A DNA stretch of 64,000 bases from HGM04593 sp045631905 (GCA_045631905.1 JAZQVO010000031.1:23207-87206); one strand, 5' to 3'. Counted from the stretch's first letter, positions 43,597-53,121 are shown. Notes: generated by a model not told the origin, from the letters alone. Translations and numbers: made by a program.

Positions 43597-45432
43597 TTAA
43601 ATGCCCAATTTTGCATTTAGAGCTTTTAAGGTCTCTAATACGTTTACTCTCACGTGAATGAAATTCTCGATACCGGCTTTTTTGAGCTCTTCGCTGCAAG
43701 CAGGTGCACCGGCTACAATGAAAATAACCTTCTCTTTGAGTGCCTCGTATGCGGGTATTGCATATTCGGCATACTCGTCGTCGCTCGAACATATAACCAC
43801 AATGTCGGCTTTTGCCTCTAAGGCTGCTTTCACACCCTCCTCGACACTCTTGAAGCCTAAGTTGTCGATAACCTCGTAACCGGCCGTAGCAAGGAAGTTG
43901 CAAGAGAACTGTGCTCTTGCCTGACGCATGGCAAGGTTACCTATGGTGAGCATGAATGCTTTGGGGCGTTTGCCACTTGCTTCTGTGCTCAGACGCAACT
44001 GCTCGAACTCCTCGCCCAATCGTTGAGGCTTCAAACCGCCACACTCCTCTGTTCCGCATGCGCAAGAGCTCTCTTTTGCCTTTTTACCCTCCGACAACTC
44101 GTTGAAGTTGGGGTATTGGTTTGTTCCGAGCAGTATCTCCTTGCGACGGGCAAGAGCGGTGCGTCGCTCGTTGCCGGCCTCCTCGGCGCGCTCTTTAATC
44201 TTGCCGTCTTGCACAGCCTTGCGGAAACCGCCCTCTTTCTCTATCTCGAGGAATATTTTCCATGCTTCGGCGGCGATGGAGGCGGTGAGGCTCTCTACGT
44301 AGTATGAGCCACCTGCGGGGTCGGCCACAAAGTCGAGGTGGCTTTCGTGCTTCAATATAAGTTGTTGGTTTTTAGCGATTCTTTCAGCAAAGTCGGTGGG
44401 TGTTTCGTAAACCGAGTCGTAGGTTTTCACGGTAATCGACTCCACACCCGCTATGGCCGCGCTCATGGCCTCGGTCTGTGTGCGCAACATGTTTACATAC
44501 GCATCGAAGAGTGTGAGGTTGAACGATGTTGTTTCGGCATGTATTATCATTTTGCATGCCTCCTTGTCGCTTGTGTACTGTTCGGCTATCTTGGCCCAAA
44601 GCATGCGTGCGGCGCGGAACTTTGCAATCTCCATGAAGAAGTTGCTCGATATTCCCATGTTGAACTTAATCTTTCTTGCCACATAGGAGCCGTCTATACC
44701 TGCCTCTGTTGCGGTAGCCAGATATTCGTTACCCCATGCAAGAGCATAACCGAGCTCTTGGGTTATGTATGCACCGCTGTCGCAAAGCAGGTGGCTGTTT
44801 ACCGCCATGCAACGGTAGGCGGGGAGCTCCTTTGTGGCTTCGGCAACACCTTTTATAATATCGGTGTATATATCGATGTTTGTTCCCTTGCACAACTCTC
44901 GGCCTATGGGGTCGCAATTTATAGAACCTTTGAGGCTCGCCAAGTTGTAGCCTTGTGCCTTGAAGTAGGCTGTAAGCAGGCTTGCAAATTCCGCTGCACG
45001 CTTAATGCAGACATCGAAATTTAGCTCTATACCTGTGGCATCAATCTCTTTGAGCAGTGTTGCAATAAAGTCGGCCGACACCATACTGCCTTTTACCTTG
45101 AACCCGAGCGATGTAACACCCTCTTTTATCAATTTAAGAGCTTTGCTGTTTGCCTTTTCGGGCTCTTCGGTTGTGAGCTCTGTTCTCACAAGCCATATAT
45201 TGTCGGTTCTGTTGCCTCTGGTATAGGGAAATTGTCCGGGCATAGCATCGGCAACACCTTGTTTAATATCTTCTTTGCGGTAGAAGGGATTGACATTGAA
45301 CCCCTCTTGGGTTCTCCATATCATCTTTTTGTCGTAGTCGGCCCCTTTGAGGTCCTCTACAATTTTTTCCTTCCATGTCTCAGCAGTAACAGGCGAGAAC
45401 TCGCTGAAAAGTTTCTCATTTTCCATGTCCAT
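43597..45432 (-). CDS. mutA: Methylmalonyl-CoA mutase small subunit
   Basis: 611 residues. The barrel resembles that of MutB (TEAGIDGSYVARKIKFNMGISSNFFMEIAKFRAARMLWA, divided here by function), but the cobalamin-domain DxHxxG histidine is absent (FSCNFLATAGYEVIDNLGF instead), as expected for the non-catalytic subunit. Starts at 45432 or 45426 are equally plausible. Upstream lie a -7 box and a three-way-junction leader; no classical cobalamin-riboswitch box is visible there. Confidence 0.95.
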   Translation of the reverse strand: MDMENEKLFSEFSPVTAETWKEKIVEDLKGADYDKKMIWRTQEGFNVNPFYRKEDIKQGVADAMPGQFPYTRGNRTDNIWLVRTELTTEEPEKANSKALKLIKEGVTSLGFKVKGSMVSADFIATLLKEIDATGIELNFDVCIKRAAEFASLLTAYFKAQGYNLASLKGSINCDPIGRELCKGTNIDIYTDIIKGVAEATKELPAYRCMAVNSHLLCDSGAYITQELGYALAWGNEYLATATEAGIDGSYVARKIKFNMGISSNFFMEIAKFRAARMLWAKIAEQYTSDKEACKMIIHAETTSFNLTLFDAYVNMLRTQTEAMSAAIAGVESITVKTYDSVYETPTDFAERIAKNQQLILKHESHLDFVADPAGGSYYVESLTASIAAEAWKIFLEIEKEGGFRKAVQDGKIKERAEEAGNERRTALARRKEILLGTNQYPNFNELSEGKKAKESSCACGTEECGGLKPQRLGEEFEQLRLSTEASGKRPKAFMLTIGNLAMRQARAQFSCNFLATAGYEVIDNLGFKSVEEGVKAALEAKADIVVICSSDDEYAEYAIPAYEALKEKVIFIVAGAPACSEELKKAGIENFIHVRVNVLETLKALNAKLGI

Positions 45433-45483
45433 AATAGTGAGTTTTTGGATTAATTTTTATGTTCTTAATTTTATGTAATAAAA

Positions 45484-45535
45484 CGTCGAATGCAGTATAT
45501 ATGCAAAAATCAAGGATTTAATATCCTTTTCGACG
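45484..45535 (-). ncRNA. Structured mutA leader (predicted three-way junction)
   Basis: The outer stem pairs 45484-45490 with 45529-45535 (CGTCGAA/TTCGACG, 7 perfect bp). Inside are hairpin AAGGAT/ATCCTT (45512-45517 with 45523-45528) and a weaker hairpin TGCA/TGCA (45491-45505). It lies between the promoter (-7 box 45548-45555) and the mutA start, so it is transcribed as leader RNA. It may be a riboswitch, a protein-binding site or a terminator. Confidence 0.5.
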
Positions 45536-45547
45536 AAATTTTACTCG

Positions 45548-45555
45548 CAAAGATA
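45548..45555 (-). promoter_or_regulatory. mutA: mutA promoter -7 box
   Basis: Minus-strand TATCTTTG at 45555-45548. No good TTTG at -33. Implied leader of about 110 nt. Confidence 0.55.
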
Positions 45556-45596
45556 TAAATATATTTTAAATGGAGGCTCTATTCGAAATAAAAACA

Positions 45597-45604
45597 TATT
45601 TTTG
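45597..45604 (+). promoter_or_regulatory. -7 box for the secreted nuclease gene
   Basis: TATTTTTG at 45597-45604 fits TAnnTTTG, 58 nt before the ATG; no clear -33 box. Confidence 0.4.
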
Positions 45605-45662
45605 TATGTTCTTTAACGAGCAGGTTTAATCTTTTGGGGAATAATTATAATTAGAAGGTATT

Positions 45663-47702
45663 ATGAAGAAATTTTTACTCTTTCTTTTGCTGGTGCAACT
45701 ATGTGTCTTTACCTCTGTTGCACAAAAAGATTATTATACATCTGTCGATGGGGTAAAAGGTGGTGAAACACTTAAAACCGCGCTATACAACCTGATAAAG
45801 AATCATACCCGCATCTCTTACGGCTCGGGTTCTGCTTCTACATGGGGAGCGTTCTATTCAACCGACCGTAATCCCGAAAACAATCAAGTATATGATATGT
45901 ATTCGCCCACGGTGCGCTATTTTGGTAGTAAAGGCGACGCCATCAGTGAGATGAATATAGAACACAGCCTACCCAAGAGTTGGTGGGGTAGTACCAAGAA
46001 CGACGCATATTGCGACCTTCACCACCTTAACCCCTCTGACCAGGCCGCTAACAGCCGTAAGGGTAATTTCCCTCTTGCCGAGCTCGAAACGGAGACGTGG
46101 AATAATGGTGTAACTTATGTGGGCAAAGCAACCATTAACGGTAGCAGTGTGAGTGCTTTTGAGCCTTGCGACGAGTACAAGGGCGACTTTGCGCGTACAT
46201 ACATGTATATGTTCACATGTTATCAGGACCTTTCGTTCAAGTATACTTGGATGAACTATGAAAACAGCACCTATCCCACATTAAAACCCTGGGCTGTGGA
46301 GCTTTTGCTTAAATGGCACAGACAGGACCCTGTAAGCCAAAAGGAGATTAACCGCAATAATGCTGTTTACGAAATTCAGGGTAATCGCAACCCCTATATC
46401 GACTATCCGCAACTTGCCGAGTATGTGTGGGGCGATTCTGTTAATTATGCCTTTAACCTCGACGGAGCAATCATAGGCGGTGGCGATGTTCCGTCTGTCG
46501 AAGGTGATGTTCACATCATGGAGGCCTTCTCTTCCGATTTTGGAAGTTTTGTGCCCGTTGAAACAGTGGGCGAGTATCCATGGGTTATTAAGTATGGTTG
46601 TGCACGTGTAACATCGTATGAGTCGAACACAAACCATGATGCCGAGAGCTGGCTCGTGTCGAAAAGCATAGATTTTTCTGAGTCGGGTAGCGCGGTTATC
46701 TCTTTCGACTATGTAGCCAAGTATAACCAAACGGGCAAACTCGCCGAGCGTAATCAATTACTCATAAGCGATAATTATGCAGGCGATGTTGAGGCTGCGA
46801 CATGGGTTGCAATAGATTTTGGTATAAAAGAGAATAGTACCGACTGGGCTTTCTCTTCGACCGGTGATGTTGCTATCCCTGTCGAGTTTATGGGTAAGTC
46901 GGGTGTAACGATAGCTTTTAAATACACAGGAACATCAACAAAGGCTGGTACATGGCAGGTGAAGAATGTGGTCCTTGCATCGACCAAGGCCGACGATGAC
47001 AACACGGGTGACGATGACAACACAGGTGGCGGTACAGGTGGTGATAACACAGGTGGTAGCGTGGGCAACGATGGCAACTTCACAGGCGACAAGTTTACGT
47101 TGGTTACAGATGCCACACTGCTCACTCCCGGCGACTCTATAATATTTGTTTACACCGACTACACCATGGGTGCTCAGAACAAGAATTATCGTCTTAATAT
47201 AGATGGTGTGAAGGTTTCGGACAACACCATAGTTTCCTACCCCGACGGAACATCTAAATTTGTACTCGAAGAGGGTGTGGTCGATGGCTCCTTTGCCTTT
47301 AACGAGGAGGGGTTGTATCTTGCATCGGTGTCGAGCAGTAGTAATTACCTGCACTCTCTTGCAACGCTAAACGAGGCTTCGAGCTGGGTTGTCACTATCG
47401 GTAGCGATAATTCTGCTGTTATCGAGGCGCAGGGTAGCTTTGCAAAGAAGTATATAAAATACAACCCAAGTGCACCGCGTTTCAGCTGTTATTCGGCCGG
47501 TCAGAAGAATGTGATGATATATGCAAAATCGCCCCTCTCTACAACCTCGGTCGATGATGTTGTTGCCGAGGCTCGTGAGTTTGTCGATGTCTACACTCTC
47601 TCAGGTGTGCGCGTCAAGGAGCAGGTTTTGCGCTCCGAGGCTTTGGATAATCTGCCCCGAGGTATATATCTTGTAGGTGGCGAAAAGGTGTATAAACAGT
47701 AG
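45663..47702 (+). CDS. Secreted endonuclease I-family nuclease with T9SS-like C-terminal domain
   Basis: 679 residues. The signal peptide is FLLFLLLVQLCVFTSVAQ. The endonuclease I domain (about 25-260) has NIEHSLPKSWWG, DLHHLNPSDQAANS and RKGNFPLAE, the His-Me finger site. Next is a choice-of-anchor-J-like beta domain (about 282-440), an Asp/Asn/Thr/Gly-rich linker (about 441-472), another beta domain, and the last ~60 residues (VYTLSGVRVKEQVL ... LPRGIYLVGGEKVYK), which look like a type A T9SS sorting domain. It probably degrades extracellular DNA. The CTD call rests on sequence pattern only. Confidence 0.85.
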   Translation: MKKFLLFLLLVQLCVFTSVAQKDYYTSVDGVKGGETLKTALYNLIKNHTRISYGSGSASTWGAFYSTDRNPENNQVYDMYSPTVRYFGSKGDAISEMNIEHSLPKSWWGSTKNDAYCDLHHLNPSDQAANSRKGNFPLAELETETWNNGVTYVGKATINGSSVSAFEPCDEYKGDFARTYMYMFTCYQDLSFKYTWMNYENSTYPTLKPWAVELLLKWHRQDPVSQKEINRNNAVYEIQGNRNPYIDYPQLAEYVWGDSVNYAFNLDGAIIGGGDVPSVEGDVHIMEAFSSDFGSFVPVETVGEYPWVIKYGCARVTSYESNTNHDAESWLVSKSIDFSESGSAVISFDYVAKYNQTGKLAERNQLLISDNYAGDVEAATWVAIDFGIKENSTDWAFSSTGDVAIPVEFMGKSGVTIAFKYTGTSTKAGTWQVKNVVLASTKADDDNTGDDDNTGGGTGGDNTGGSVGNDGNFTGDKFTLVTDATLLTPGDSIIFVYTDYTMGAQNKNYRLNIDGVKVSDNTIVSYPDGTSKFVLEEGVVDGSFAFNEEGLYLASVSSSSNYLHSLATLNEASSWVVTIGSDNSAVIEAQGSFAKKYIKYNPSAPRFSCYSAGQKNVMIYAKSPLSTTSVDDVVAEAREFVDVYTLSGVRVKEQVLRSEALDNLPRGIYLVGGEKVYKQ

Positions 47703-47747
47703 TCTATGATGCTTTTAAGGCTGTTCCCGCTTAGGAGCAGATAAATA

Positions 47748-47774
47748 AAAAAAGGTAGCAGTGCTACCTTTTTT
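47748..47774. terminator. Bidirectional terminator
   Basis: AAAAAAGGTAGC (47748-47759) pairs perfectly with GCTACCTTTTTT (47763-47774), between two convergent genes. Confidence 0.9.
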
Positions 47775-47778
47775 ATTA

Positions 47779-48273
47779 CTATCGTTCATGTAGTTCTATC
47801 ACCTCCACATCTTTAAAGTTACACCCGTCAATAGTAAATTTAACAAGTGTGCGCACCTGTTGCCACCCCTGCTTGCCGGCCGCTCCGGGGTTTATGTGCA
47901 GGCAACCTATGAGCCGGTCGTGCATTATTTTAAGAATATGTGAGTGCCCCGAAATAAACAACTGTGGCTTCTCGCTGTATATAGCCCGACGGATAGAGGC
48001 GTCGTAGTGTCCGGGGTAGCCTCCTATGTGTTTCATGAGCACGTTGCACCCCTCAATCTTGAACCTTGCAACCTCTTTGAATCTTTGTCTCACCTCGGTA
48101 CCATCTATGTTACCGCACACGGCTCTCACAGGGCAATGTGTTTCGAGTTGCTCTATTATGCGCATCGAGCCTATGTCTCCTGCATGCCAAATCTCGTCGC
48201 AGTCGTTAAAGTGAATAAGGTACTTGTCGTCCCACCAGCTGTGCGTGTCGCTGAGCAAGCCTATTCTCTTCAT
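47779..48273 (-). CDS. YfcE/MJ0936-type metallophosphoesterase
   Basis: 164 residues from the ATG at 48273, overlapping the kinase stop as ATGA; the longer frame adds a segment inside the kinase gene. Metal-binding motifs are LLSDTHS, HAGDIGS, VCGNID, and GHSHILKI with a final HINPGA. Small cytosolic phosphodiesterases of this type act on phosphodiester model compounds; the natural substrate is not known. It pairs with the cytidylate-kinase-like gene. Confidence 0.88.
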   Translation of the reverse strand: MKRIGLLSDTHSWWDDKYLIHFNDCDEIWHAGDIGSMRIIEQLETHCPVRAVCGNIDGTEVRQRFKEVARFKIEGCNVLMKHIGGYPGHYDASIRRAIYSEKPQLFISGHSHILKIMHDRLIGCLHINPGAAGKQGWQQVRTLVKFTIDGCNFKDVEVIELHER

Positions 48274-48893
48274 CTCTCGAAACGTCTCTTTATATACTCG
48301 TATATATAGTCTACGGTTGCGTCGATGCCCAAGCGCGACGAGTTTATGCAAAGGTCGTATGTTGCCGAGTCGCCCCAAGGGCCCGTGGCATAATAGTCGT
48401 GGTATGAGCGACGTTTCTTGTCGCCTTTTTCCATGAGTTCACGGGCGCGCGTCTCGTCCACCATCTCTTTGTGGGCTATGCGTTTAATGCGTTCGTTGCT
48501 GTCGGCGGTAACAAAGATGCTCACCATGTTGGGATATTCGCGCAACACATATTCGGCGCATCGGCCGATTATTATGCACGATTCACGGCCTGCAATATCT
48601 CTTATGGCCTCGCTCTGAATCTGGAACAACTGGTCGCTCTCCATGCAACTGCCGTTGCCCGAAAGAAAATTGGACAAAGAACCGTGTATGCTGAATACAC
48701 CGCCTAAGAAGCTGTTCGACTCTTGCTCGTCGGCATTTTCAAATACCGTGGTGTCGAGCCCGCTGTCCTTTGCCGCTTTCTCCAGTAATTTCTTGTCGTA
48801 TATGGGTATATTGAGTTTCTGTCCAAGTTTTTCTGCTATAATTTTACCTCCGCTGCCAATTTGTCGGCCGATTGTGATTATGAACTTTTCCAT
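48270..48893 (-). CDS. Cytidylate kinase-like family protein
   Basis: 207 residues. The start FIITIGRQIGSGGKIIAEKLG contains a glycine-rich P-loop variant (GRQIGSGG) that replaces the classical GKxxxGKT, as in the AAA_26 cytidylate-kinase-like group. SCIIIGRCAEYVLREYP and RRSYHDYYATGPWGDS follow. It probably phosphorylates a nucleotide or other small molecule; a true Cmk role is not assured. It overlaps the phosphoesterase gene by 4 nt. Confidence 0.85.
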   Translation of the reverse strand: MEKFIITIGRQIGSGGKIIAEKLGQKLNIPIYDKKLLEKAAKDSGLDTTVFENADEQESNSFLGGVFSIHGSLSNFLSGNGSCMESDQLFQIQSEAIRDIAGRESCIIIGRCAEYVLREYPNMVSIFVTADSNERIKRIAHKEMVDETRARELMEKGDKKRRSYHDYYATGPWGDSATYDLCINSSRLGIDATVDYIYEYIKRRFER

Positions 48894-48916
48894 GGTAATC
48901 TCTGTTTATTGTATTT

Positions 48917-50287
48917 TTAAATTACTCCGTTTTTCTTCCAGCTGTTAAACTGTATTTTAAGCATTATAGTAGTGAGCAGTGCCGCCACAAAGTCGGATAT
49001 AGGCATGCTGTACCACACACCGTCCTCTCCATAAAAGTGTGGCAGAATAACCAATAATGGAATAAGAAAGAGCATCTGTCTTGTGAGCGATAGGAATATC
49101 GATTTTTTAACCATGCCTATGCTCTGGAAGAAGTTGGTGGTTACCATCTGGAAACCTATCAACGGCATCACAAGCGACATTATGCGCATGGCCTTTGCCG
49201 AGCCGGCTATAAGTGTTGCATCGGTGGTAAATGCTCGGGCGATAATTTCGGGCATAAATTCGTTCAAAATAAACCCGATAATCATAACAACGCTGGCGCA
49301 GATACATGTGAGCTTGAAGGCTTCGCTTACACGTTTGTGCAACCTTGCTCCGTAATTGTAGCCTACAATAGGTTGCATGCCTTGCGTGAGGCCAAGCACA
49401 ATCATCACAAAGATGAAGGCTACGCGGTTTGCAATACCATACGATGCTATGGAGATGTCACCATTATCGCCGTAGCTTCTCAACCCCTTGTTCACCATAA
49501 TAACCACCAGACAGGCCGCCGAGTTTATGAAAAACGGTGATAATCCGATGCTTAGTATCGACTTTACTATGTGTTTTTTTAGCCCGTATATACCGCGTTG
49601 CAAGTGGAGTAGCTCGTTGGGGTTGCTGAGCAGACGTATCTGCCAGAAGAGGGTGGTGCATTGTGCGATTATTGTAGCAAGGGCGGCTCCTCTTATCCCC
49701 CATTTGAAAACATAAATAAAGATGGGGGCAAGTATGATGTTGGCAACCACCGTTATTATGGTGGCTATCATCGCTTGCTTGGGGTGCCCCGAAGCGCGTA
49801 ACGCGGCGTTTATACCAAAATAGAGGTGGGTTATGATGTTACCCAGCAGAATAACCTGCATAAAGTCGCGTGCGTAGGGCAGTGTAGCCTCACTTGCCCC
49901 GAAGAAGTATAGAATTTCGTCGAGGAAGAGCAACGATATTGTTGCAAACAGTGTTCCTACTATGGCGTTGAGGGTTGCGATGTTTCCAAGAATAAGTTTA
50001 GCCGAGTCGTAGTCGCGTTGCCCTAGCTTGACCGAGAGCTGTGTGGCACCTCCAAGGCCAACCATGGCACCGAAGGCTGCCGAAAGGTTCATAAAAGGGA
50101 AAGTTACGGCCAAGCCCGATATTGCCAGCGGTCCCACACCTTGCCCAATGAATATGCTGTCTATCATGTTATAGAGCGATGCTGCTGTCTGGGCAATAAT
50201 TGCCGGGACGGCATACTGCACAAGCAGACGGCTCACCTTTTCGGTTCCGAGCTCGGTTGGAACTTTTCTGTTTGTTTTCTCGTTCAT
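48917..50287 (-). CDS. MATE-family efflux transporter
   Basis: 456 residues from the ATG at 50287 (a start 8 codons upstream at 50311 is possible). It has about 12 membrane helices in two similar halves. The first helix carries VPAIIAQTAASLYNMIDSIFIGQ, as in MATE proteins, with GLGGATQLSVKLGQRDYDSA in loop two. MATE proteins export cationic compounds using a Na+ or H+ gradient in the inner membrane. The promoter -7 box is at 50349-50356, just beside the element at 50362. It is divergent from mnmA. Confidence 0.92.
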   Translation of the reverse strand: MNEKTNRKVPTELGTEKVSRLLVQYAVPAIIAQTAASLYNMIDSIFIGQGVGPLAISGLAVTFPFMNLSAAFGAMVGLGGATQLSVKLGQRDYDSAKLILGNIATLNAIVGTLFATISLLFLDEILYFFGASEATLPYARDFMQVILLGNIITHLYFGINAALRASGHPKQAMIATIITVVANIILAPIFIYVFKWGIRGAALATIIAQCTTLFWQIRLLSNPNELLHLQRGIYGLKKHIVKSILSIGLSPFFINSAACLVVIMVNKGLRSYGDNGDISIASYGIANRVAFIFVMIVLGLTQGMQPIVGYNYGARLHKRVSEAFKLTCICASVVMIIGFILNEFMPEIIARAFTTDATLIAGSAKAMRIMSLVMPLIGFQMVTTNFFQSIGMVKKSIFLSLTRQMLFLIPLLVILPHFYGEDGVWYSMPISDFVAALLTTIMLKIQFNSWKKNGVI

Positions 50288-50348
50288 ATTTTTATCTGTT
50301 TTTATTATCAACGGTTCATCTTTTCGGTGTCGAAAAGCTTTTAATGTA

Positions 50349-50356
50349 CAAAAATA
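50349..50356 (-). promoter_or_regulatory. -7 box of the MATE gene
   Basis: Minus-strand TATTTTTG at 50356-50349, about 60 nt before the ATG. It abuts the repeat element at 50362. Confidence 0.5.
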
Positions 50357-50361
50357 GTTTT

Positions 50362-50450
50362 TTTGAGGTAATCCTCGAAGATGTTATGCACTTGCTGTAA
50401 AAAACATTGAAGTAAACTTCATGTTTCTCGCTCGTTGTTGCTATCTTTGT
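50362..50450 (+). repeat. mnmA: Hairpin-promoter element upstream of mnmA (copy B)
   Basis: Aligns over its full length with 31421-31510: GAGGTAATCCTC palindrome, a nearly identical stretch (CTCGAAGATGTTATGCACTT), a hairpin AAACAT-T-GAAGT / ACTTC-ATGTTT (50402-50425) with one unpaired T, then CTCGCTCGTTGTTGCTATCTTTGT. The stem differs in sequence from copy A, but pairing and bulge are kept. The -7 box TATCTTTG (50442-50449) is the likely mnmA promoter. Confidence 0.75.
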
Positions 50451-50568
50451 GTTGGCGGGTGAAACACACATTAAGTTTCGTGGCAACCGCGACACGTTTT
50501 TAAAACGTGGTTTATACCGCGAAGATAAAGAAAAAACATAAAAAATAATTGCAAAAAGTAAAATAATT

Positions 50569-51642
50569 ATGTCGGTCGATAAAAGTGTACTTGTAGGTAT
50601 GAGTGGTGGCATAGACAGCACCGCGGTGTGCAGTATTTTGCTCTCGCAGGGGTATCGTGTCGAGGGGCTTACCCTTGTTACGTGCGAAGCCTCGTTAAAA
50701 GCGGTCGAAGATGCGGTCTCTCTTGCCCGTAGCTTGGGTATCCCCCATCATGTGGCCGACGTGCGCGAGGAGTTTGAAGAGGCGGTGGTGCGCCCTTTTA
50801 TCGACGATTACTTACAGGGCTTTACCCCTAACCCATGCGTAAATTGCAACCCGTCGATAAAATTTCGCCTCTTAGAGGAGTGGGCCGACAAACTTGGTTG
50901 CACATATATATCCACAGGTCACTATGTCAAGTTGAAAACCATAAACGGCAATATTCATATATGTACGGGTGACGATAGCCGTAAGGATCAAAGCTATTTT
51001 TTGTGGCGTCTCACACAGAGCCAGCTGAAAAGGTTGTTGCTCCCCTTGGGTGAGTGCGAGAAGAGCGATGTTGTGGAATATCTTCGCAGTAAAGGCTTCG
51101 AAAAGGTGGCAAGTGGTGGCGAGAGTATGGAGGTGTGCTTTATCCCCGGCGACTATCGCGATTTTTTGCGTGCAAAGGTGCCCGACATCGATGCTCGTTA
51201 TGCCGGAGGCTCGTTTGTCGATAGCGAAGGTCGTTTTTTGGGTAAGCACGCAGGTTTCCCCTTCTACACCATCGGGCAACGCAAAGGGCTTGGCATAGCC
51301 TTAGGCTACCCTGCTTATGTACTTAAAATAAATGCACCTAAAAACACTGTGATGCTGGGTAGTGAGGAGATGTTGCAGGCCTCTTATATGCTCATCAACA
51401 CCCCAGAGTGGGTGGGAGATGTCCCCTCCGAGGGGCTTGTGGTGCGAGTGCGTTATCGCAGTCGCCCTGTGCCTTGCGAGCCCCCTGTGCAGGTTGCCGA
51501 GAACCTCTATCTGGTGCATCTCCTCGAAAAGGTTTCGGCAATAACGCCGGGGCAGTCGGCTGTTTTTTATAGCGATAACGCAATCGTCGGCGGTGCTTTC
51601 ATCGCATCGCAACGCGGTATAAATCAATGGATAAAAGAATGA
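50569..51642 (+). CDS. mnmA: tRNA 2-thiouridine(34) synthase
   Basis: 357 residues. The ATP-binding loop is LVGMSGGIDSTAVC, the first catalytic Cys is in NPCVNCNPSIKF, and the second, which carries the persulfide, is in GESMEVCFIP. ISTGHYVK, QSYFLWRLTQSQLKRLLLPLG and a C-terminal beta-barrel complete the fold. It makes s2U34 in tRNAs for Lys, Glu and Gln. The leader (about 110 nt) has hairpins GAAAC/GTTTC (50461-50479) and CACGTTTT/AAAACGTG (50493-50509). xseA follows with an ATGA overlap. Confidence 0.93.
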   Translation: MSVDKSVLVGMSGGIDSTAVCSILLSQGYRVEGLTLVTCEASLKAVEDAVSLARSLGIPHHVADVREEFEEAVVRPFIDDYLQGFTPNPCVNCNPSIKFRLLEEWADKLGCTYISTGHYVKLKTINGNIHICTGDDSRKDQSYFLWRLTQSQLKRLLLPLGECEKSDVVEYLRSKGFEKVASGGESMEVCFIPGDYRDFLRAKVPDIDARYAGGSFVDSEGRFLGKHAGFPFYTIGQRKGLGIALGYPAYVLKINAPKNTVMLGSEEMLQASYMLINTPEWVGDVPSEGLVVRVRYRSRPVPCEPPVQVAENLYLVHLLEKVSAITPGQSAVFYSDNAIVGGAFIASQRGINQWIKE

Positions 51643-52835
51643 ATATGAGTGAGATGGAACCTTTGTCGCTCTTTTCGCTCAACAACCTTGTGCGCCAAAC
51701 CGTGGAGAGCGGTTTTCCTATGCCTTGCTGGGTGGTGGGCGAGTTGAGCGAGGTGCGCGAGACCTCGGCCGGGCATTGTTATATAGAACTTGTTGAGCGT
51801 CTCGAAGGACGTAACGACCTTGTAGCTAAGGCTCGCGGAACAATTTGGGCCCGCATATACTCTTTGCTCAAACCCTATTTTCAGGAGCAGACAGGTCGTC
51901 GTTTCGACGTGGGGTTGAAGGTGCTTTTGCAGGTCAAGGTGGTGTTTCACGAATTATACGGCTTTTCGTTGGAGGTGTGCGATATTGAGCCCTCATATAC
52001 GTTGGGCGAGGTAGCAAGGCAACGACAACTTGTGATAAACCGCCTCACACAAGAGGGTGTGATAGACCTCAATAAAGAGCTGTCGTTCCCCGTTCTTCCC
52101 CGCAAGGTGGCAGTGATATCATCATCGTTTGCCGCGGGGTATGGCGATTTTTGCGATCAGCTGGCGTGCAACCCTTACGGCTTTAAGTTTTACACGGGGC
52201 TTTTTCAGGCACCCATGCAAGGGGCAAAGGTGGAGCAAGGCATAATATCGGCACTCGACAGAATAGCCGAAAATATAGATTTTTGGGACGTGGTGGTTAT
52301 TATTCGTGGCGGTGGTGCCACAAGCGACCTCAGTTGTTTCGACACATACGACCTTGCCAATAATTGTGCGCAGTTTCCGTTGCCCATAATAACAGGCATA
52401 GGACATCAGCGTGACGATACGGTGCTTGATGTGGTGGCTCATACAAGGGTAAAAACCCCTACTGCCGCCGCCGAACTTCTGATACATGCTTTTGCCGAGC
52501 AGGCCTCTTTTGTGGAGACGGCGGGTCGCAACCTTGCAACCACTGCCACCGATATATTAGAGGGACACAAGAGACGTTTTTCTGCGTTATTGCAGGGGTT
52601 GCCCCTCTACACGACTCTCTGCATGCAGAAGGAGCATCATAAACTCGATATAATGCAACAACGTGTCGATTCGGCATCGCCGGCACGCATATTGGCTCTG
52701 GGATACAGCCTTACAACGGTAAACGGCAAGGTTGTGCGCTCGGCAAACGAGCTCTCTCCGGGCGACAAGGTGCTGACACAACTTGCCGACGGTGCTTTCG
52801 AAAGCGTGGTTGCCAAAATAGAAAATAATATCTGA
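51639..52835 (+). CDS. xseA: Exodeoxyribonuclease VII large subunit
   Basis: 398 residues from the ATG at 51639, which overlaps the mnmA stop (ATGA); starts at 51627 and 51645 are also possible. An N-terminal OB-fold (WVVGELSEVRETSAGHCYIELVE) is followed by the nuclease core with RKVAVISSSFAAGYGDF, VVIIRGGGATSDLSCFD and ITGIGHQRDDTVLDVVAH. With XseB it degrades single-stranded DNA from both ends. The helical middle (about 280-340) is short compared with E. coli. Confidence 0.92.
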   Translation: MNMSEMEPLSLFSLNNLVRQTVESGFPMPCWVVGELSEVRETSAGHCYIELVERLEGRNDLVAKARGTIWARIYSLLKPYFQEQTGRRFDVGLKVLLQVKVVFHELYGFSLEVCDIEPSYTLGEVARQRQLVINRLTQEGVIDLNKELSFPVLPRKVAVISSSFAAGYGDFCDQLACNPYGFKFYTGLFQAPMQGAKVEQGIISALDRIAENIDFWDVVVIIRGGGATSDLSCFDTYDLANNCAQFPLPIITGIGHQRDDTVLDVVAHTRVKTPTAAAELLIHAFAEQASFVETAGRNLATTATDILEGHKRRFSALLQGLPLYTTLCMQKEHHKLDIMQQRVDSASPARILALGYSLTTVNGKVVRSANELSPGDKVLTQLADGAFESVVAKIENNI

Positions 52836-52837
52836 TT

Positions 52838-53047
52838 ATGGAAATAAAATATACACAGGCGATAGAGCGCCTCGAGGAGATAATGAACGAAATTCAGAGT
52901 GGTAAAGTTGATATAGACAACCTCTCGTTGTTGCTTAAAGAGGCCGGCGAACTTATAAAAACATGTCGAAGCAAGCTCTATTGCATAGACGAAGAGGTGA
53001 AGGCGGTTCTCGAAAGCATTAACAGCGAATCGAACCTCCCTGAATAA
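52838..53047 (+). CDS. xseB: Exodeoxyribonuclease VII small subunit
   Basis: 69 residues, the family size. It is a helical hairpin (YTQAIERLEEIMNEIQSG, then LLKEAGELIKTCRSKL) that binds the large subunit. It starts 2 nt after xseA, so the two are co-translated. It ends about 80 nt before the ilvE promoter. Confidence 0.92.
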   Translation: MEIKYTQAIERLEEIMNEIQSGKVDIDNLSLLLKEAGELIKTCRSKLYCIDEEVKAVLESINSESNLPE

Positions 53048-53121
53048 AAAACGGCGAAGCTATCATCTTTTATAAGAAAATATTTTTTTGGAAATTTAAA
53101 CGCCTTCTTATTAAATATGTT

